DNA from: Heterohyrax brucei
Taxonomy: Eukaryota; Chordata; Mammalia; Hyracoidea; Procaviidae
Reading direction: 5' to 3'
Assembly: GCA_028571685.1 (NCBI GenBank)
Contig: CM053140.1
Coordinates: forward strand, 26,517,501-26,581,500
Length of the DNA stretch: 64,000 nt
Shown here: positions 30,467 to 41,355 of the stretch, piece after piece
Layout of the letters: the number at the start of each line of letters is the position of its first letter
How positions within the stretch are numbered: position 1 is the stretch's first letter
Notes under the pieces: model-generated
The model's database searches: none
Seen by the model: only the letters and a program-made list of their open reading frames with translations
What the model was told of the DNA's origin: nothing
Program-made: the position numbers and the translations under genes

Positions 30467-31032
30467 CTATAAGGAAGGTAAAGTCAGAGTTGGGGCTTCG
30501 GATCTGGATAATAACTCCCCAAAGACTGGGAGGTGGGATGAGGGAAGAGACAGCTGAACCAGGAGGACAGTGAAGGGAGGTAAGAAATCACAAGACAGAG
30601 GTAAGGGGTCACAAGAAGACAGAATTCAGAAGGAGGGGCTGTGATAGAGGAGAGGGCAGTGATGGAGTGGGGGGTGCTGTGATGGAGAGAAGGGGGCAAT
30701 GATGGAGGAGGGGGAATGACAGAGGAGGAGGGAGCTGTGACGGGGGAGGGGGAGGATGTGGTGACGGATAGGAGGGCAGACGCAGATAGGAACCGGTGGG
30801 TACCGAGGCTGGTGGGGGTCCTCACCCAGGGAGCAGCAGCTGGCATAGACGACGCCGTCATAGGTACACACTGGGTGCTCGTGGGCTCCGCAGCAGCAGG
30901 CGAAGTGACAGCGCAGGATCACCGCCCTCTCCTGGTTGGCGGCCGCGGCGCAGTGATGGCCGGAGGACCATCTTGGCTGGCTAGGGCGTCGGCGGGACGC
31001 CCCGGGACTCCTCTAGGCGCCGCCCTCTGGGC
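30339..31032 (-). CDS. CPAMD8: Probable CPAMD8 C-terminal exons (partial)
   Basis: CPAMD8 is a secreted alpha-2-macroglobulin/C3-family protein with a Kazal-like module. Two minus-strand blocks are supported. The first, 31032-30826, encodes a Kazal-like pattern (RCHFACCCGAHEHPVCTYDG, VVYASCCSL) and ends at a good donor CTGG|gtgagg. The second, 30466-30339, begins after ttcttatag, continues in matching phase (KPLPADSYTTCGY...) and ends GGACAG|gtgaga. The gene name rests on the Kazal pattern, the minus strand and human gene order; I cannot recite human CPAMD8 to confirm it. Upstream exons were not found in 31-64 kb, and the true last exon is unknown. The first block may contain a frame break (see findings). 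Confidence 0.6.
30630..30770. repeat. GA-rich minisatellite
   Basis: Irregular tandem units of the form 'ggggctgtgatggaggaga' repeat about six times in the intron between the two exon blocks. Confidence 0.8.
30826..31032 (-). CDS. CPAMD8: Kazal-like exon
   Basis: The acceptor is cttcttcctcag|GCCCAG. The Kazal core C-x5-PVC-x2-DG-x2-Y-x2-CC is at about 30830-30890. The frame that carries the core meets a TAG about 17 bases inside this acceptor. A different frame is open over the first part. Either the acceptor lies further in or there is an indel. Confidence 0.6.
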
Positions 31033-31439
31033 CTGAGGAAGAAGGGAGACGAGAAGCCTGGCGGGGAGTGGGGGGCAGTGGCAGACCGAGCCACCCTCAC
31101 AGGGAGAGGTCGGGGTGGGACAGACGTCAGGAACCCTGAGACCTGAGGAGCGGGGAGAGGATACCGCCCCGCTAGCATTTACTAAATTAGCTAGCAGTTT
31201 ACTAAATTAGAAATAAGTGTACATGTTTAAAAAATGAAAACCAATCTAAATTGGAAAATAAAGCGAAAGGGGCCTGAGAGACCGACAACACTGCCCTCGC
31301 TGTTTCGGGAACTTCTGCCTTCAAGGGCAAGCAAGAGTCAAGGCCCCAGCTACCTGTCTCCATCCAGCTTGGCCGGGTCCTCTACTGACCGCCAGCCCTC
31401 CTGATCCGGGTGCCCCCTACCCGTTTCCCACCCTCCTGC

Positions 31440-31640
31440 CAGGACCGGCCCTCCCCCACCGCCAGCTCCCGGCCCGGCCCCGCCCCTCCCCGCTGCCAGG
31501 CCCCGCCCCTCCCCGCTGCCAGGCCCCGCCCCTCCACTGCCCACCCACAGCCGGGCCACGCCCCTCTCCACTGCCCGTCCCCTTATCGGCCCCGCCCCTC
31601 CCTGCTGCCTGTCCCCTGCTCGGTCCCGCCCCCTTCTCCC
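31440..31640. repeat. GC-box-rich minisatellite
   Basis: Repeats of ccccgcccctccccgctgcc, with an exact 23-bp duplication at 31478-31500 and 31501-31523. At least five CCCCGCCCC/CCGCCCC boxes (Sp1-type sites) are present. Confidence 0.9.
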
Positions 31641-32074
31641 TATTCATTTCTGTTCCTCCTCCGTATTGCTGTTTCGACCCAGTCCTGTACTGTGCCCGGT
31701 CCTCTTGCTCATGCGGTCCCTCCTCTCTGCCGGCCCACCCACTCCTTTTCCCCTCGGGCGGTCTGACCAGGCAACGGGTGCCTAAAGCGACGCGGTGCCG
31801 AGCGGGAGGAGTAGCTCTCCCACCGTGGTGGTTGTTAGGTGCTCCGAAGTCTCTCGTCCGGCACAATGACATGACACAGATGTCTCTTGAGATTTTAAGG
31901 GTGATTGGGGCACACCACAAGGTCCCCAAAGCTCATGCATGTTTGCTGGAGCTTTCAGTGACATTTGTTAGGGGAGCTCCATCGGCCCCACCTCTCTCTC
32001 CCCTTGCCAGGTGCTGGACCCAATTCACCACATTTACTCCACAAAATAAATTTGACAAAAGGCTGGAAATTGGG
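31641..32074. other. No gene recognised
   Basis: GC-rich sequence grading into ordinary intergenic or intronic DNA. Short frames only. Confidence 0.4.
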
Positions 32075-32450
32075 GACCTGTCTATAGTTTGGACAGATGT
32101 CCCTGGGGAAGGGCATGATGCTTGGTAAAGTAGCCAAAAGTCACTGCCGTCAGGTTGACTCTGACTCATAGCGACCCTATAGGTCAGAGTAGAACTGTCC
32201 CATAGAATTTCCAAGAACACCTGGTGGATTTGAACTGCCAACCTTTTGGTTAGCAGACTTAGCCCTTACCCACTATGCCACCAGGGTTTCCTGGTAAAGT
32301 AGAGGGTCCGTGAAAAAGAGGAAGATCCTTAACTAGATGGATGGACGCAGTGGCTGCAACAGTGGACTGAAGTGGAATAAGCCCTGTAAGGATGGCGTAA
32401 TATCAGGCAGTGTTTTGTTCTGTTGTCCATAGGATCACTATGAGTCAGAG
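32075..32450 (+). mobile_element. RTE-type LINE 3' end with nested AfroSINE
   Basis: 'gggcatgatgcttggtaaag' leads into the SINE. RTE then resumes with 'agggtccgtgaaaaagagga' and 'ggacgcagtggctgcaacag', ending in the tail 'aggatcactatgagtcagag'. Confidence 0.88.
32134..32291 (-). repeat. AfroSINE inserted in RTE, with TSD
   Basis: A complete antisense AfroSINE. The 11-bp tggtaaagtag at 32123-32133 is repeated exactly at 32292-32302. Confidence 0.95.
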
Positions 32451-32612
32451 CCCTGGGGGCCCAGTGATTAAGCCCTCAGCTGCTAATCAAACGGCTAGCA
32501 GTTCAAATCTACCAGCTGCTCCTTGAAAACTCTGTAGTACAGTACTGTTCTATAGGTACAATACTGTTGTATAGAGTCAGTATGAGTTGGAAGCCACTCA
32601 ACAGGAACAGGT
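32451..32612 (+). repeat. AfroSINE copy
   Basis: 'ggcccagtgattaagccctc', 'agcagttcaaatctaccagc' and 'gtatgagttggaagccactc'. It follows directly on the RTE tail. Confidence 0.85.
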
Positions 32613-32639
32613 GTGATAAGCTGGCACCAACTGAATAGC

Positions 32640-33050
32640 ACCTAACAACCACCACCACCGCCACAGCTTGGAGCACCTCCCCAGCCCCACATGAAGCTGT
32701 AAGTGCTGCCTCACCTGCTCCAGCCACTCCACCACCCCCTTCCAAAAGCCTGACAACAGGGCACTTCAAGGACTGACACATCAGAGGACACTGTGCAGCC
32801 ACCTTCCGTGAGGGACCAGAAGCCACATTCAGGCTCTTTGGAGCACTTCGGCTCCTGCCACTGCAGCAGCAGCCCTCCACATCATCTGGCCCCTTTTGCA
32901 GCTAGGACAGCAAGGCCAGAGGGGAAGGGCCTTCGCCAACCGTCTCTACCCTAGCCAGCTACACCCCTCCCCCATCGCTGTGTCCAAAGCAGGGGGAACT
33001 CAGGTGCTGGGCTAAGGTCTCCAGGTAGGAGACTCTGGGTAAGTCTCCCT
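32640..33050. other. No gene recognised
   Basis: Repeat-poor stretch. No splice-framed open block was found. Confidence 0.4.
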
Positions 33051-33054
33051 TCAG

Positions 33055-33560
33055 TGCTGCCGTCAGTGGGAAGAATTGAAATGTCCATCATCAGATGGAT
33101 AGACACAGGTGGTCCATCCATCAGAGGAAACATTACTCAAGTCATAAAGAAAAAGAAAGTCCTGATGCGTGCCACTGATGGACAAGCCTTGAAAACATCA
33201 TGACAAGTGAAACAAGTCAGTCACAAAAGGACAAATCCTGTATGAGCTCACTAATACAAAATAAGCAAATATACAGAAATCAAAAATCATTCATAGTTGC
33301 CAGGGGTGGATTGCCATAAGTTGGAATCAACTCCATGACAATGAGTTTTTTCATTGTTTTTGTTTACCAAAGGTAGGAGAGGAAGGGAAGGGGGATGTGC
33401 TTTGTTTAGGGAGCACTGGCTTTATGGTAACGGTGATGGAACAATTTGGAAAAGGAGAGTGAGAATGGTACAACCTGAAGAACATTGTACACCTAGCAAT
33501 TGTTGCCTTGGTGTATGTTTTGCTGTGCATATCTTCACCACAAAAAAAAAAAAAAGGTTC
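33055..33560 (+). repeat. L1M 3' end with a SINE tail piece
   Basis: Landmarks are 'gaaatgtccatcatcagatg', 'gacaaatcctgtatgagctc' and 'agaacattgtacacctagca', an old L1 3' end. 33305-33350 is an AfroSINE tail ('taagttggaatcaactccat'). Confidence 0.65.
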
Positions 33561-33764
33561 TTCCGTATTTTGCTGTACATATATACAGAGGGGTCTCTTT
33601 GTTTCAAAAAAGGAAAAAGGAACACACGATGTACAGTTTCTTGCGTATTGCCTTTCTCACTCGTCACTACATCACGGAGAACCCCTCCATAGTCTGGTGT
33701 TCTATGACTTCTAGATATTTAATGCTGTGCGGGTGCGGTGGTTTTTCCAACCATCTATAGCCAT

Positions 33765-33930
33765 CCGGAAATCCTGGTGGCATACTGGTCAAGTGTTACG
33801 GCTGCTAACCAAATGTCAGCAGTTCAAATCCACCAGGTGCTCCTTGGAAACTCTATGGAGCAGTTCTACACTGTCCTATAGGGTCGCTATGAATTGGAAT
33901 AGACTTGACAGCAGTGGTTTGTTTTTTTTT
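33765..33930 (+). repeat. AfroSINE, near full length with poly(T) end
   Basis: 'ggaaatcctggtggcatact' to 'tagggtcgctatgaattgg'. It ends in a T-rich tract at 33918-33939. Confidence 0.92.
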
Positions 33931-34089
33931 TTTTTTTTTGTGGACATCCGCTTTCTTTCCCATTTTTGTTGCTATGAGTACTGCTGCAATACACATCCTT
34001 GTACATATGCCCTTAAAACCCCAAATGAAACAAAAATCCAGCTGGGCTCTTCCCTCCAGGGTGGTGTATTAGGCATCCCTTTTCTAAGT

Positions 34090-34690
34090 CCCCTTTCCTG
34101 ACTCTGAATGGACCCCCGTCACATGCAGTCTTTTCTTCTCCTGGACTACCCATCACCCCTCTCTGCTTTCAGATCCTCAGGAGTACCTTCCCACATGGTT
34201 CTTGACAACTTTGGGTGTAAGCAGCTTCAGCAAATTGAGGTGGTGTCTGGGCTCCCCAGACCGGGGAGCACTTGGTCCCTGCACCAACCTCACACAGCTG
34301 CACTCTGTCTGAACCAGCCTGTGGTGCCAGCTGGCTGATCCAGAACATCCTGAACTTATTCCAGGAGAGGATCCTGCCCATGTCTGTGCTAGCCACAGGC
34401 TTGCCCGTCTTGCTGGTGGAGATTCATGACCTGGTGTTCTGGTGGCCCTCAAGGATATTCTTGACCATACCCAGCATGTCCCAGGGTCCAAGAGGCAAGG
34501 CCACAAGAGTGTCATTGTGGGCATGCTTGGCCAGGTCCAGGTAGATGGGCCCAGCAGCTTTGGAATGTACTGGAATTTGTACTTGCTGGATGTGGAGATG
34601 TGGAAGAGCTCTCTGGATGGAGGGAGGGGAAGGGGAGCTGCTGGTCAGCTCGAGGCATCCCACTTCCCTCTGACTTTACTCACAAATGGA
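34090..34690. other. Unassigned, possible old pseudogene
   Basis: About 600 bp of codon-like composition with long overlapping open frames on both strands (for example minus 34177-34524 and plus 34272-34544), but no splice sites or domain that I know. It could be a decayed processed pseudogene. Confidence 0.3.
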
Positions 34691-34785
34691 ACACCAGGCC
34701 TTTTGTTTCTGTGACACTGCTAGGTGGGTTAGAACCACCAGCTTTTTAGTTAGTTGTTCAGCATAAAGTTTGTGCACCACCCAAA
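34690..34785 (-). repeat. AfroSINE fragment
   Basis: 'aacaccaggccttttgtttc' and 'ctaggtgggttagaaccacc'. Confidence 0.6.
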
Positions 34786-36240
34786 GACCCGAAGGACGAA
34801 ATACTCAGGAAGAAATCTGGAAAAAGACGTGCAAGACTTCGTGTTGCAAACTGCAGAACAAAACCAAGAGGAACTGACGAAGAGAGACTGCATAGGGGTC
34901 CCAAGGCTCAATATTGTGATCATGCTAATTTGCTCCAACCTGACCTATAGATTTGATGCAGTCCATATCAAAATGCCAGCACACTCTTTTGGAGAAATTG
35001 ACAAGCTGGTTCCAAAATTTATATGAAAGTGCAAAGGAGCTAGAAGACACACGTACACAAAAAAAGTTACCTTGGCGTTGACCCCAACTTGTGGTGATGC
35101 CACATGTTTCTGAGTTGCACTGAGCGCCATTATTTTCTATGGCTGATTGTTCAGAAGTAGATTGCCAGGCCTTTCTGCCGTGGCATCTCTGGGTGGATTT
35201 TAACCACAAACCTTTTGTTTAGCAGCTGAGCCCGTTCCTTTTCATGCCACCTGGGGACTCCTGCAAAGGAGCTCAAAGAGTCAAAGCAACTTTGGTAAAG
35301 AAAGTTGGAGGACTCACGTATCTGATATTGTTGCTGTTAGTTGCTGTTGAATAGTCCTAAATGTAAAACTTAAAACTATAAAACTTCAACAAGAAAACAG
35401 GGTTTGGCAAAATTTTCTTAGATCAGACAATAAGAACACAACCCAGAAAAGGGAACATTGATAAACTGGACTTTATCAAGATTGAAAACTTGTGCTCTTT
35501 GAAAGATGCTGTTAGGAGAACGAACATACAAGCCATAGGTTGTGAGAAAATCTTTGCAAAGCATATATCTGACAAAAGATATGGTATGTATTATACCCAG
35601 AATATCTAATAAACTCTCAAGTCTCAATATTAAAAAAGTAAACAACTTGATTTAAAAAAGGCAACACAAAATACGAGTAGACACTTCACCAAAGAAGATA
35701 CACAAATGTGAAAAAAAAAAAACCCCAAATATGCTCAATGTCATTAGTCATTATGGAAATGTAAATTAAAACCACAACAAGATGTCACTAGACAGCTATT
35801 AGAATGGCTAAAATTAAAAAGACTGACAGCAGTAAGTGTTGACAACCATAGGGAGAAACCAGGGCTCTCACTTGTTGCTGATAGAAATGCAAAATGCTAC
35901 AACCACTTTGAAAAACTGACAGTTTATTAAAAAGTTAAATCTATACCATTATTTGGCCATTCTACTCGCAGGCCATCACCCAAGAGAAAGGAAAGCACAT
36001 TATCCATACAAAGATTTGTACATAAATGTCCATAGCAGCTTTATCTGAAATAGTCTCCAGCTGGAAAGACGCCAAATGCCTATCAACAAGTAAGCGGATA
36101 AACAAAATTTTATATCTAGCCAGCCATTCGATGGACTACTGCTTCACTTTAACAGGAATGAATTGTTGGTACTTTAAGGATGGATTTCAAAATTATCACG
36201 CTGAGCCAAAGAAAGCAGACAAACTAACAACACACCACAT
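34786..36240 (+). repeat. Old L1M ORF2 3' region
   Basis: Decayed ORF2 sequence in order: 'tttgatgcagtccatatcaa', 'ttgacaagctggttccaaaa', 'ctggactttatcaagattga', 'acttcaccaaagaagataca' and 'tgtccatagcagctttatct'. Interrupted by an AfroSINE at 35042-35261. Confidence 0.8.
35042..35261 (-). repeat. AfroSINE variant in L1M, with TSD
   Basis: tgcaaaggagct at 35030-35041 is repeated exactly at 35262-35273. The SINE has the long middle segment ('gtagattgccaggcctttct'). Confidence 0.9.
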
Positions 36241-36245
36241 GATGA

Positions 36246-36412
36246 CACGGAAACTCTGACGGCACGGTGGTTAAAGCACTCAGCTGCTAACTGGAAGGTC
36301 AGCAGTTGGACCCCACCAGCTACTCTGCAGGAGAAAATGTGGCAGTCTGCTTCTGCGAAGATTACAGTCTTGGAAACCCTAAGGGAGTTCCACTCTGTCC
36401 TATAGGGTCACT
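36246..36412 (+). repeat. AfroSINE variant, cut by an LTR
   Basis: 'ggcacggtggttaaagcact', 'ggcagtctgcttctgcgaag' and 'cctatagggtcactg', then the LTR begins at once. Confidence 0.85.
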
Positions 36413-36898
36413 GTCATGGGTTGAATTGTGTCCACCGAAAAATGTGTGCAGCGATTTCACTAGGCCATGACTCCTTGTAGTGAGAGAAGTTCCTGTTGGC
36501 TGTACCCCCTGCCTCTGTGACGTTAATAAGGGTGGGTGAGCTGGGACTGTGTGGGTGGGGCAGGACCCAATCTGTGAGATTGTATTCATCTCTTGGGATG
36601 AAAAGGAAAGGGAAGCAAGCAGAGAGTTGGGGACCTTAAGCCACCAAAAAGCAGCACCGGGAGCTGATGGCATCCTTTGGAAAGGACTCAGGGTTCCTGT
36701 GCCTGAGAAGCTCCCAGTCCAGGGGAAGAATGACAACAAGGATCTTCTTCCAGAGCCAACAGAGAAAGACTTCCCCGGGAACCGACACCCTGAATTTGGA
36801 CTTTCAGCCTGCTTTTCTGTGAGAAAATAAATTGTTCTTTGTTAAAGCCATACACTTGTGACATTTCTGTTACGGCACCACTAGATGACAAAAACAGA
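36413..36898 (+). repeat. MaLR-like LTR
   Basis: 'tcatgggttgaattgtgtcc', 'ctcttgggatgaaaaggaa', 'gaaaataaattgttctttgt' and the end 'accactagatgacaaaaaca'. Confidence 0.88.
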
Positions 36899-37009
36899 TG
36901 GGCAGAGGGGCTAGGGTTACAAAGGAGTATGATTTGGGGGGTGATGGAAGTGTTTGCTATCTTAGTCGTAGTGACGGTTTCCTAGATGTACACATATGGG
37001 GTCTGACGT

Positions 37010-37562
37010 TTAAGTCCACGAACTTAATTGTTCTGTGTGCTAAATACCTCATCGCTGAATATCACTATGGTCACCCTCAAAGTATTCCCCTTGGGAAGCT
37101 ATGCACTGATGCCAGCACCAAGTCCAACCTTCAAAGCAATTTTGGAACTCTTTCTGGGATGGCCACTGCACACAGTGGCACGGTGGCAAGTTTGCGAACT
37201 TAATTGTAGTAGAGTTGCCTGTGAGGTAGTTTTTAGCCAGTAAACAAATAACTGTATTTTGAACACCCTCCCTACTTACCTGATCTGGCCCCTGGTGACT
37301 TTTTTCTTTGCCCAGAGATAAAGGAAATGTTGAAAGGAAGGCATTTTGATGATATCCAGAACATCAAAGGTAATAGGATGACAGCTGTGACGGTCATTCC
37401 AGAAAAAGTTGCCAAATTGCTTTGAAGGGCGGCCTAGGCCCTGGTGTGGGTGCATAGCTTCCCACGGGGGTACTTGGAAGGTGACTGCAGGGATATTCAA
37501 CAATGAGGTATGTAGAGCTTTTTCTAGGATGAGTTCATGAACTTAATCCATCAGGCCTCATA
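37010..37562. mobile_element. Foldback mariner-derived element, copy 1
   Basis: The left arm (37012-37150) is the inverted repeat of the right arm (about 37400-37560), sharing 'cccttgggaagctatgcac'-type sequence. Between them on the plus strand is a transposase remnant, DLAPGDFFLCPEIKEMLK (from about 37281), which carries the mariner DLAPxDFF signature and its third acidic residue. Non-autonomous. Confidence 0.85.
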
Positions 37563-38200
37563 TGTCAAAGTTTATCAAGTTGCACACTTAAGATGTGTGC
37601 AATTTATTCTATGTCAGTTACACCAAAACAGTCACATTAAAAAATGTTACTGGCTCTACTTTGAATACAAAGATTTCATTCTAGTATTAATTATTATATA
37701 AAAAAATTAGAAACATCAAATGAATGCCCAACAATAGAAGAAAAGGTCACAGTATGGAGCCATTATTTGATGCGACACGCTGAAGCTGTTTGGAAGTGCT
37801 GTGTATAAAGACTTGGCAGCAAGAAGGAAAAGTGCTTAGATGCGTTACATTAAAAAGGCAGGGTATAAAATATATAGGCCATGAGCTCACACTGTGCTAA
37901 AACAATCACTAACCCTACGGAAACAAGTATGACAAAGTGTCAAAAGAGGTTATTTTGTGTTGTAATCAAAGAAAATTTTCTCCTTTCCATCTTCCCAAAT
38001 TTTCTCTAACATACATGTATTGTTTTAAAATTTTTTAAATAAAAAATGTTAATCAGATCCTTGTAGATAAGAAGCAGTATGAAGAGATCTCGTGTACCCT
38101 TTGTCCAGTTAATAGTAGTATCTTATAAAACTGCAGAACTATGTCACAACCAGGATATTGATACTGTTATAATCCACTGATCTTATTCAGATTTCCTGTT
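37563..38200 (+). repeat. Old L1 3' end and AT-rich DNA
   Basis: 'gtcaaagtttatcaagttgc' and 'gtgtgcaatttattctatgt' are the usual old-L1 terminal phrases. The rest is AT-rich and unassigned. Confidence 0.5.
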
Positions 38201-38529
38201 TTGTTTGTATTTGTGTGTGTGTGTGTGCTACACAATTTTATCACATGTGTCCACCACTGCAGTAGACACTGAACCATTCCAACACCACGAGGATCCCACA
38301 TCCGCCTCCCTCCCTCCTAACCCTGAACCCACCCTCTATCTGGCAATCACTAATCTATCCTCTGCAGAGTAGGGGTGAGGTGGGGATGGAGTTGGGGATT
38401 GGGCAGAAATAGAGTGGGAGGCTCAAGAAGGACTGGAGTGGGGCAGGGTGGGAGTGGGGCAGGGCAGGACTCACAATCAGGACACAAGAAGATGCTGTAG
38501 GTATATATTTAGGAGGCGCCATTGGGCTG

Positions 38530-39058
38530 TCATGGATTGACTTGCTCTCCCCCCAAAATGGTGTGTGGCCATTTGATTGGGCCATCATTCCTAATATTTT
38601 GTGATTGTCCTCTGTTTTGTGATTTTCCTATGCTATAAATCCTAATCTCTGCCTGTGGCTAAGAGATAGGATGATAATGTTAAAAGAGGCTTAGGGTGGG
38701 CCTGCAACATCCTTGCTAAGGGAGTTTCCCTGGAGTGTGGCTTGTACCACCTCTTATCCTTTCATCCTACAAGAGATAAAAAGAAAGAGAAGCAAGCAGA
38801 AAGTTGGGGACCTCGTACCTCAAGAAAGCAGCCCCAGGAGTAGAGCACCGTCTTTAGACCTGAGGTTGCTAAGCCAAGATGCTCCCTGACCAAAGACCGA
38901 TGCAGCACAGGACCTTCCTCCAGAGTTGACAGACGGAAAGCCGTGCCCTGTATTTGGACTTGTAGCCTACTAGAATATGTGAGAATAAACTTTTCTTTTT
39001 GTAAAAGCCACCCACCTGTGGTTTTTCTGTTAGAGAAGTACCAGATGACTAAAACAGG
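38530..39058 (+). repeat. MaLR-like LTR, full length
   Basis: Starts 'tgtcatggattgacttgctc' and ends 'agatgactaaaaca'. The box 'gagaataaacttttctttt' is present. Confidence 0.88.
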
Positions 39059-39059
39059 C

Positions 39060-39585
39060 TGAAGGAGAAAAAAGAGAGAGTGCTGGTTGGGCAGCCTGTG
39101 TGGAGTAACAGCCAACCCTTCTACCCAGGCCACGTAACCATGCCACTGTGGCACCTGCAGGGTGACACCAAGGTCCCAGGTATACAGTAGACAGGCAGCT
39201 CCCCTCCCAGTGAGAAATGGAGGCTCAGTCCTTCACACCTCTCGACAGCTGTACAACCAGGGGTGGGTCACTTGGCCCCTCAGAGCACCCTGTATTCTCA
39301 CCTGCACCTGCTCAGAACATGAGGGGTGAAGTGGGTGAGGGCTGAGGAAGTGCCAGGCGTCTGCCATGCTGGGGATGCCTAAGCCCTGCAGACCCCAACC
39401 ATTGCCGCTCCCATCCTGTGCTGTCCTGCCCCAAACTCAGGGTCTTCCTCAGAGCCCCTAACTCCCCACATATCTCCTCAGCTCTTTGTGTATTGTAGCT
39501 ACTTAATTGTCATTACCTATCCCTTATTACTGCTTTGGACCATGAGCTCAGCAGGTCACCTGGCTTTTTGTTTTTTTGGTGCTAA
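39060..39585. other. No gene recognised
   Basis: Repeat-free stretch with no supported exon. Confidence 0.4.
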
Positions 39586-39589
39586 AACT

Positions 39590-40060
39590 CACATAAGTTG
39601 TCAGTCGCTAAAACTCACATAAGTCGTCAGTCTTAAGCCTTTTAAAGTGAGTAATTCAGTGACATTTAGTATATTCGTGATACTGTGCACCGTTCATCTC
39701 TGTCTAATTCCAGAATGTTCTCACCATCCCAAAAGGAGACCTTGTGTCCATAGGCAGTCACTGCCTATTCCCCCTCTCCCAAGTCCTGCTTAGCTGCTGT
39801 TGTCACCCTCCCCAAAGGCCTAATCTATTCTCTGTCTCTATAGATTTGCTGGTTCTAGACATTTCATGTCAATGTGACCATACAATATCTGCTCTTTCAT
39901 GTCTGGCTTCAATGTCTTTAACTCTCATCCATGTTGTGGCAGGTATCAGAGCTTTATCTCCCTTTGTAGGGGTAGACACATTGTGTTGATCCGTTCATCT
40001 GTTGATGGATGACGGGGAAACAGGCTTTGCAAGACTGACCATGATTGTCTTCATGTAATG
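39590..40060 (-). repeat. L1M 3'-end fragment
   Basis: Antisense phrases 'cattcatctctgtctaattc'-like at 39693 and 'tctggcttcaatgtctttaa'. A 20-bp segment ('gctaaaactcacataagt') is locally duplicated at 39582-39626. Confidence 0.6.
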
Positions 40061-40096
40061 TTTTGTAACATATAAACTTAAAATTACTAATATGTA

Positions 40097-40328
40097 ATGC
40101 TGTTATTGTTAGGTGTCATTGAGTCAATTCCAACTCATAGAAACCCTTGGTACCACAGAATGAAACGCGGCCTGAACCTGCGCCATCCTCACAATCCTGT
40201 TATGCCCGAGCTCACTGTTCCAGCTGCTGTGTCACTCCGTCTCACTGAGGGCCTTCCTCTTTTTTGCTGACTTTCTACCTTACTGAGCATGATGCTCTTT
40301 TCCAGGGACTGGGCTCTCCTGATGACAT
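40097..40328 (-). mobile_element. RTE-type LINE 3' end
   Basis: Antisense tail 'ttgttaggtgtcattgagtc', then 'gagggccttcctcttttttg' and 'actgagcatgatgctctttt'. Confidence 0.85.
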
Positions 40329-40329
40329 G

Positions 40330-40848
40330 GCTGTTTTAGTCATTTAGCACTGCTCTAACTGAAATATACCACAAGTGAGTGGCTTTAAGAAAGAGAAATT
40401 TATTTCCTGTCCAGTAGGCTAGAAACCCAAACTCAGAGTGTTAGCTCCAGCAGAAGTCTTTCTCTTTCTGACAGTTTTGGAGGCAGGTCCTTCTCATCAG
40501 TCTTCCCCTGGACTAGGAGCTTCTGCATGCAGGAACCCTGCATCCAAAGGGCACACTCTGCTCCCAGCACTTCTTTCTTGGTCGTACAAGGTCCCATCCT
40601 CTCTACTCACTTCCCTTTCCTTTCCTCTCTTGCAGGATCTAAGGTGGTACAGGCCATGCCCAAGGGAAACTCCCTTAACCTTAGATCTTTGGTATGACCT
40701 TAGTAAGAGCAGTACAGACCCAACCTAGTCCTCCTTAACATGAAATTACAATAATAAAATGGAGGACAACCACACAATATTGGGAATCGTGGCCTAACCA
40801 CACTGATTCATACTTTGAGGGGTATAATTCAATTCATGACATTCCACC
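40330..40848 (-). repeat. MaLR-like LTR attached to internal region
   Basis: Same family as the other antisense copies; full length. Confidence 0.88.
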
Positions 40849-41355
40849 CAAAAAAGGCATGTCCTTACTACATGTAACACACATTTACCCCATTGTATCA
40901 TCTCAAAACTCTTAAATCAACTCCAAGTCCAAAATCCAAAAATTCTTCTTCATCTGTGGAATCTAGAATACAAGTTGTCTGCTTCCAGTGTACAGTGGCA
41001 GAACAGGAACAAGCTGGACATTTCCATTACAGATGGGAGAAACTGGAGGGAAAGAAGGATACCAGGCACCAAGGAAATCACAAGAACATGTCATTAGCCC
41101 TCGAGTCTTTGAAAATAATCGTTGTTCTCTGAGACAATTTACACAGTGGTCCTGTCCTCCATACCTAGGTATTGGTCACACTCTTTGGATTCTGAGTGGA
41201 GGCCTCCCAGCCTTTGGCTTCAGCTAATCCTTCCAGGCCCACTGGGACAATGACTCTTCTCCCTTGGCTTTAGCTGGCTCCATTCTCCTAGTCCATGTAA
41301 GTGGTGGCTCCACCCTTAGAAACACCAGAGGTTGAGGCCATACTAGGTCCAACAA

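Noticed and set aside
31417-31929. 170-codon minus-strand frame in the GC-rich block
   Set aside because: It is a by-product of the GC-box tandem repeat, with low-complexity Gly/Arg/Ala translation and no family resemblance.
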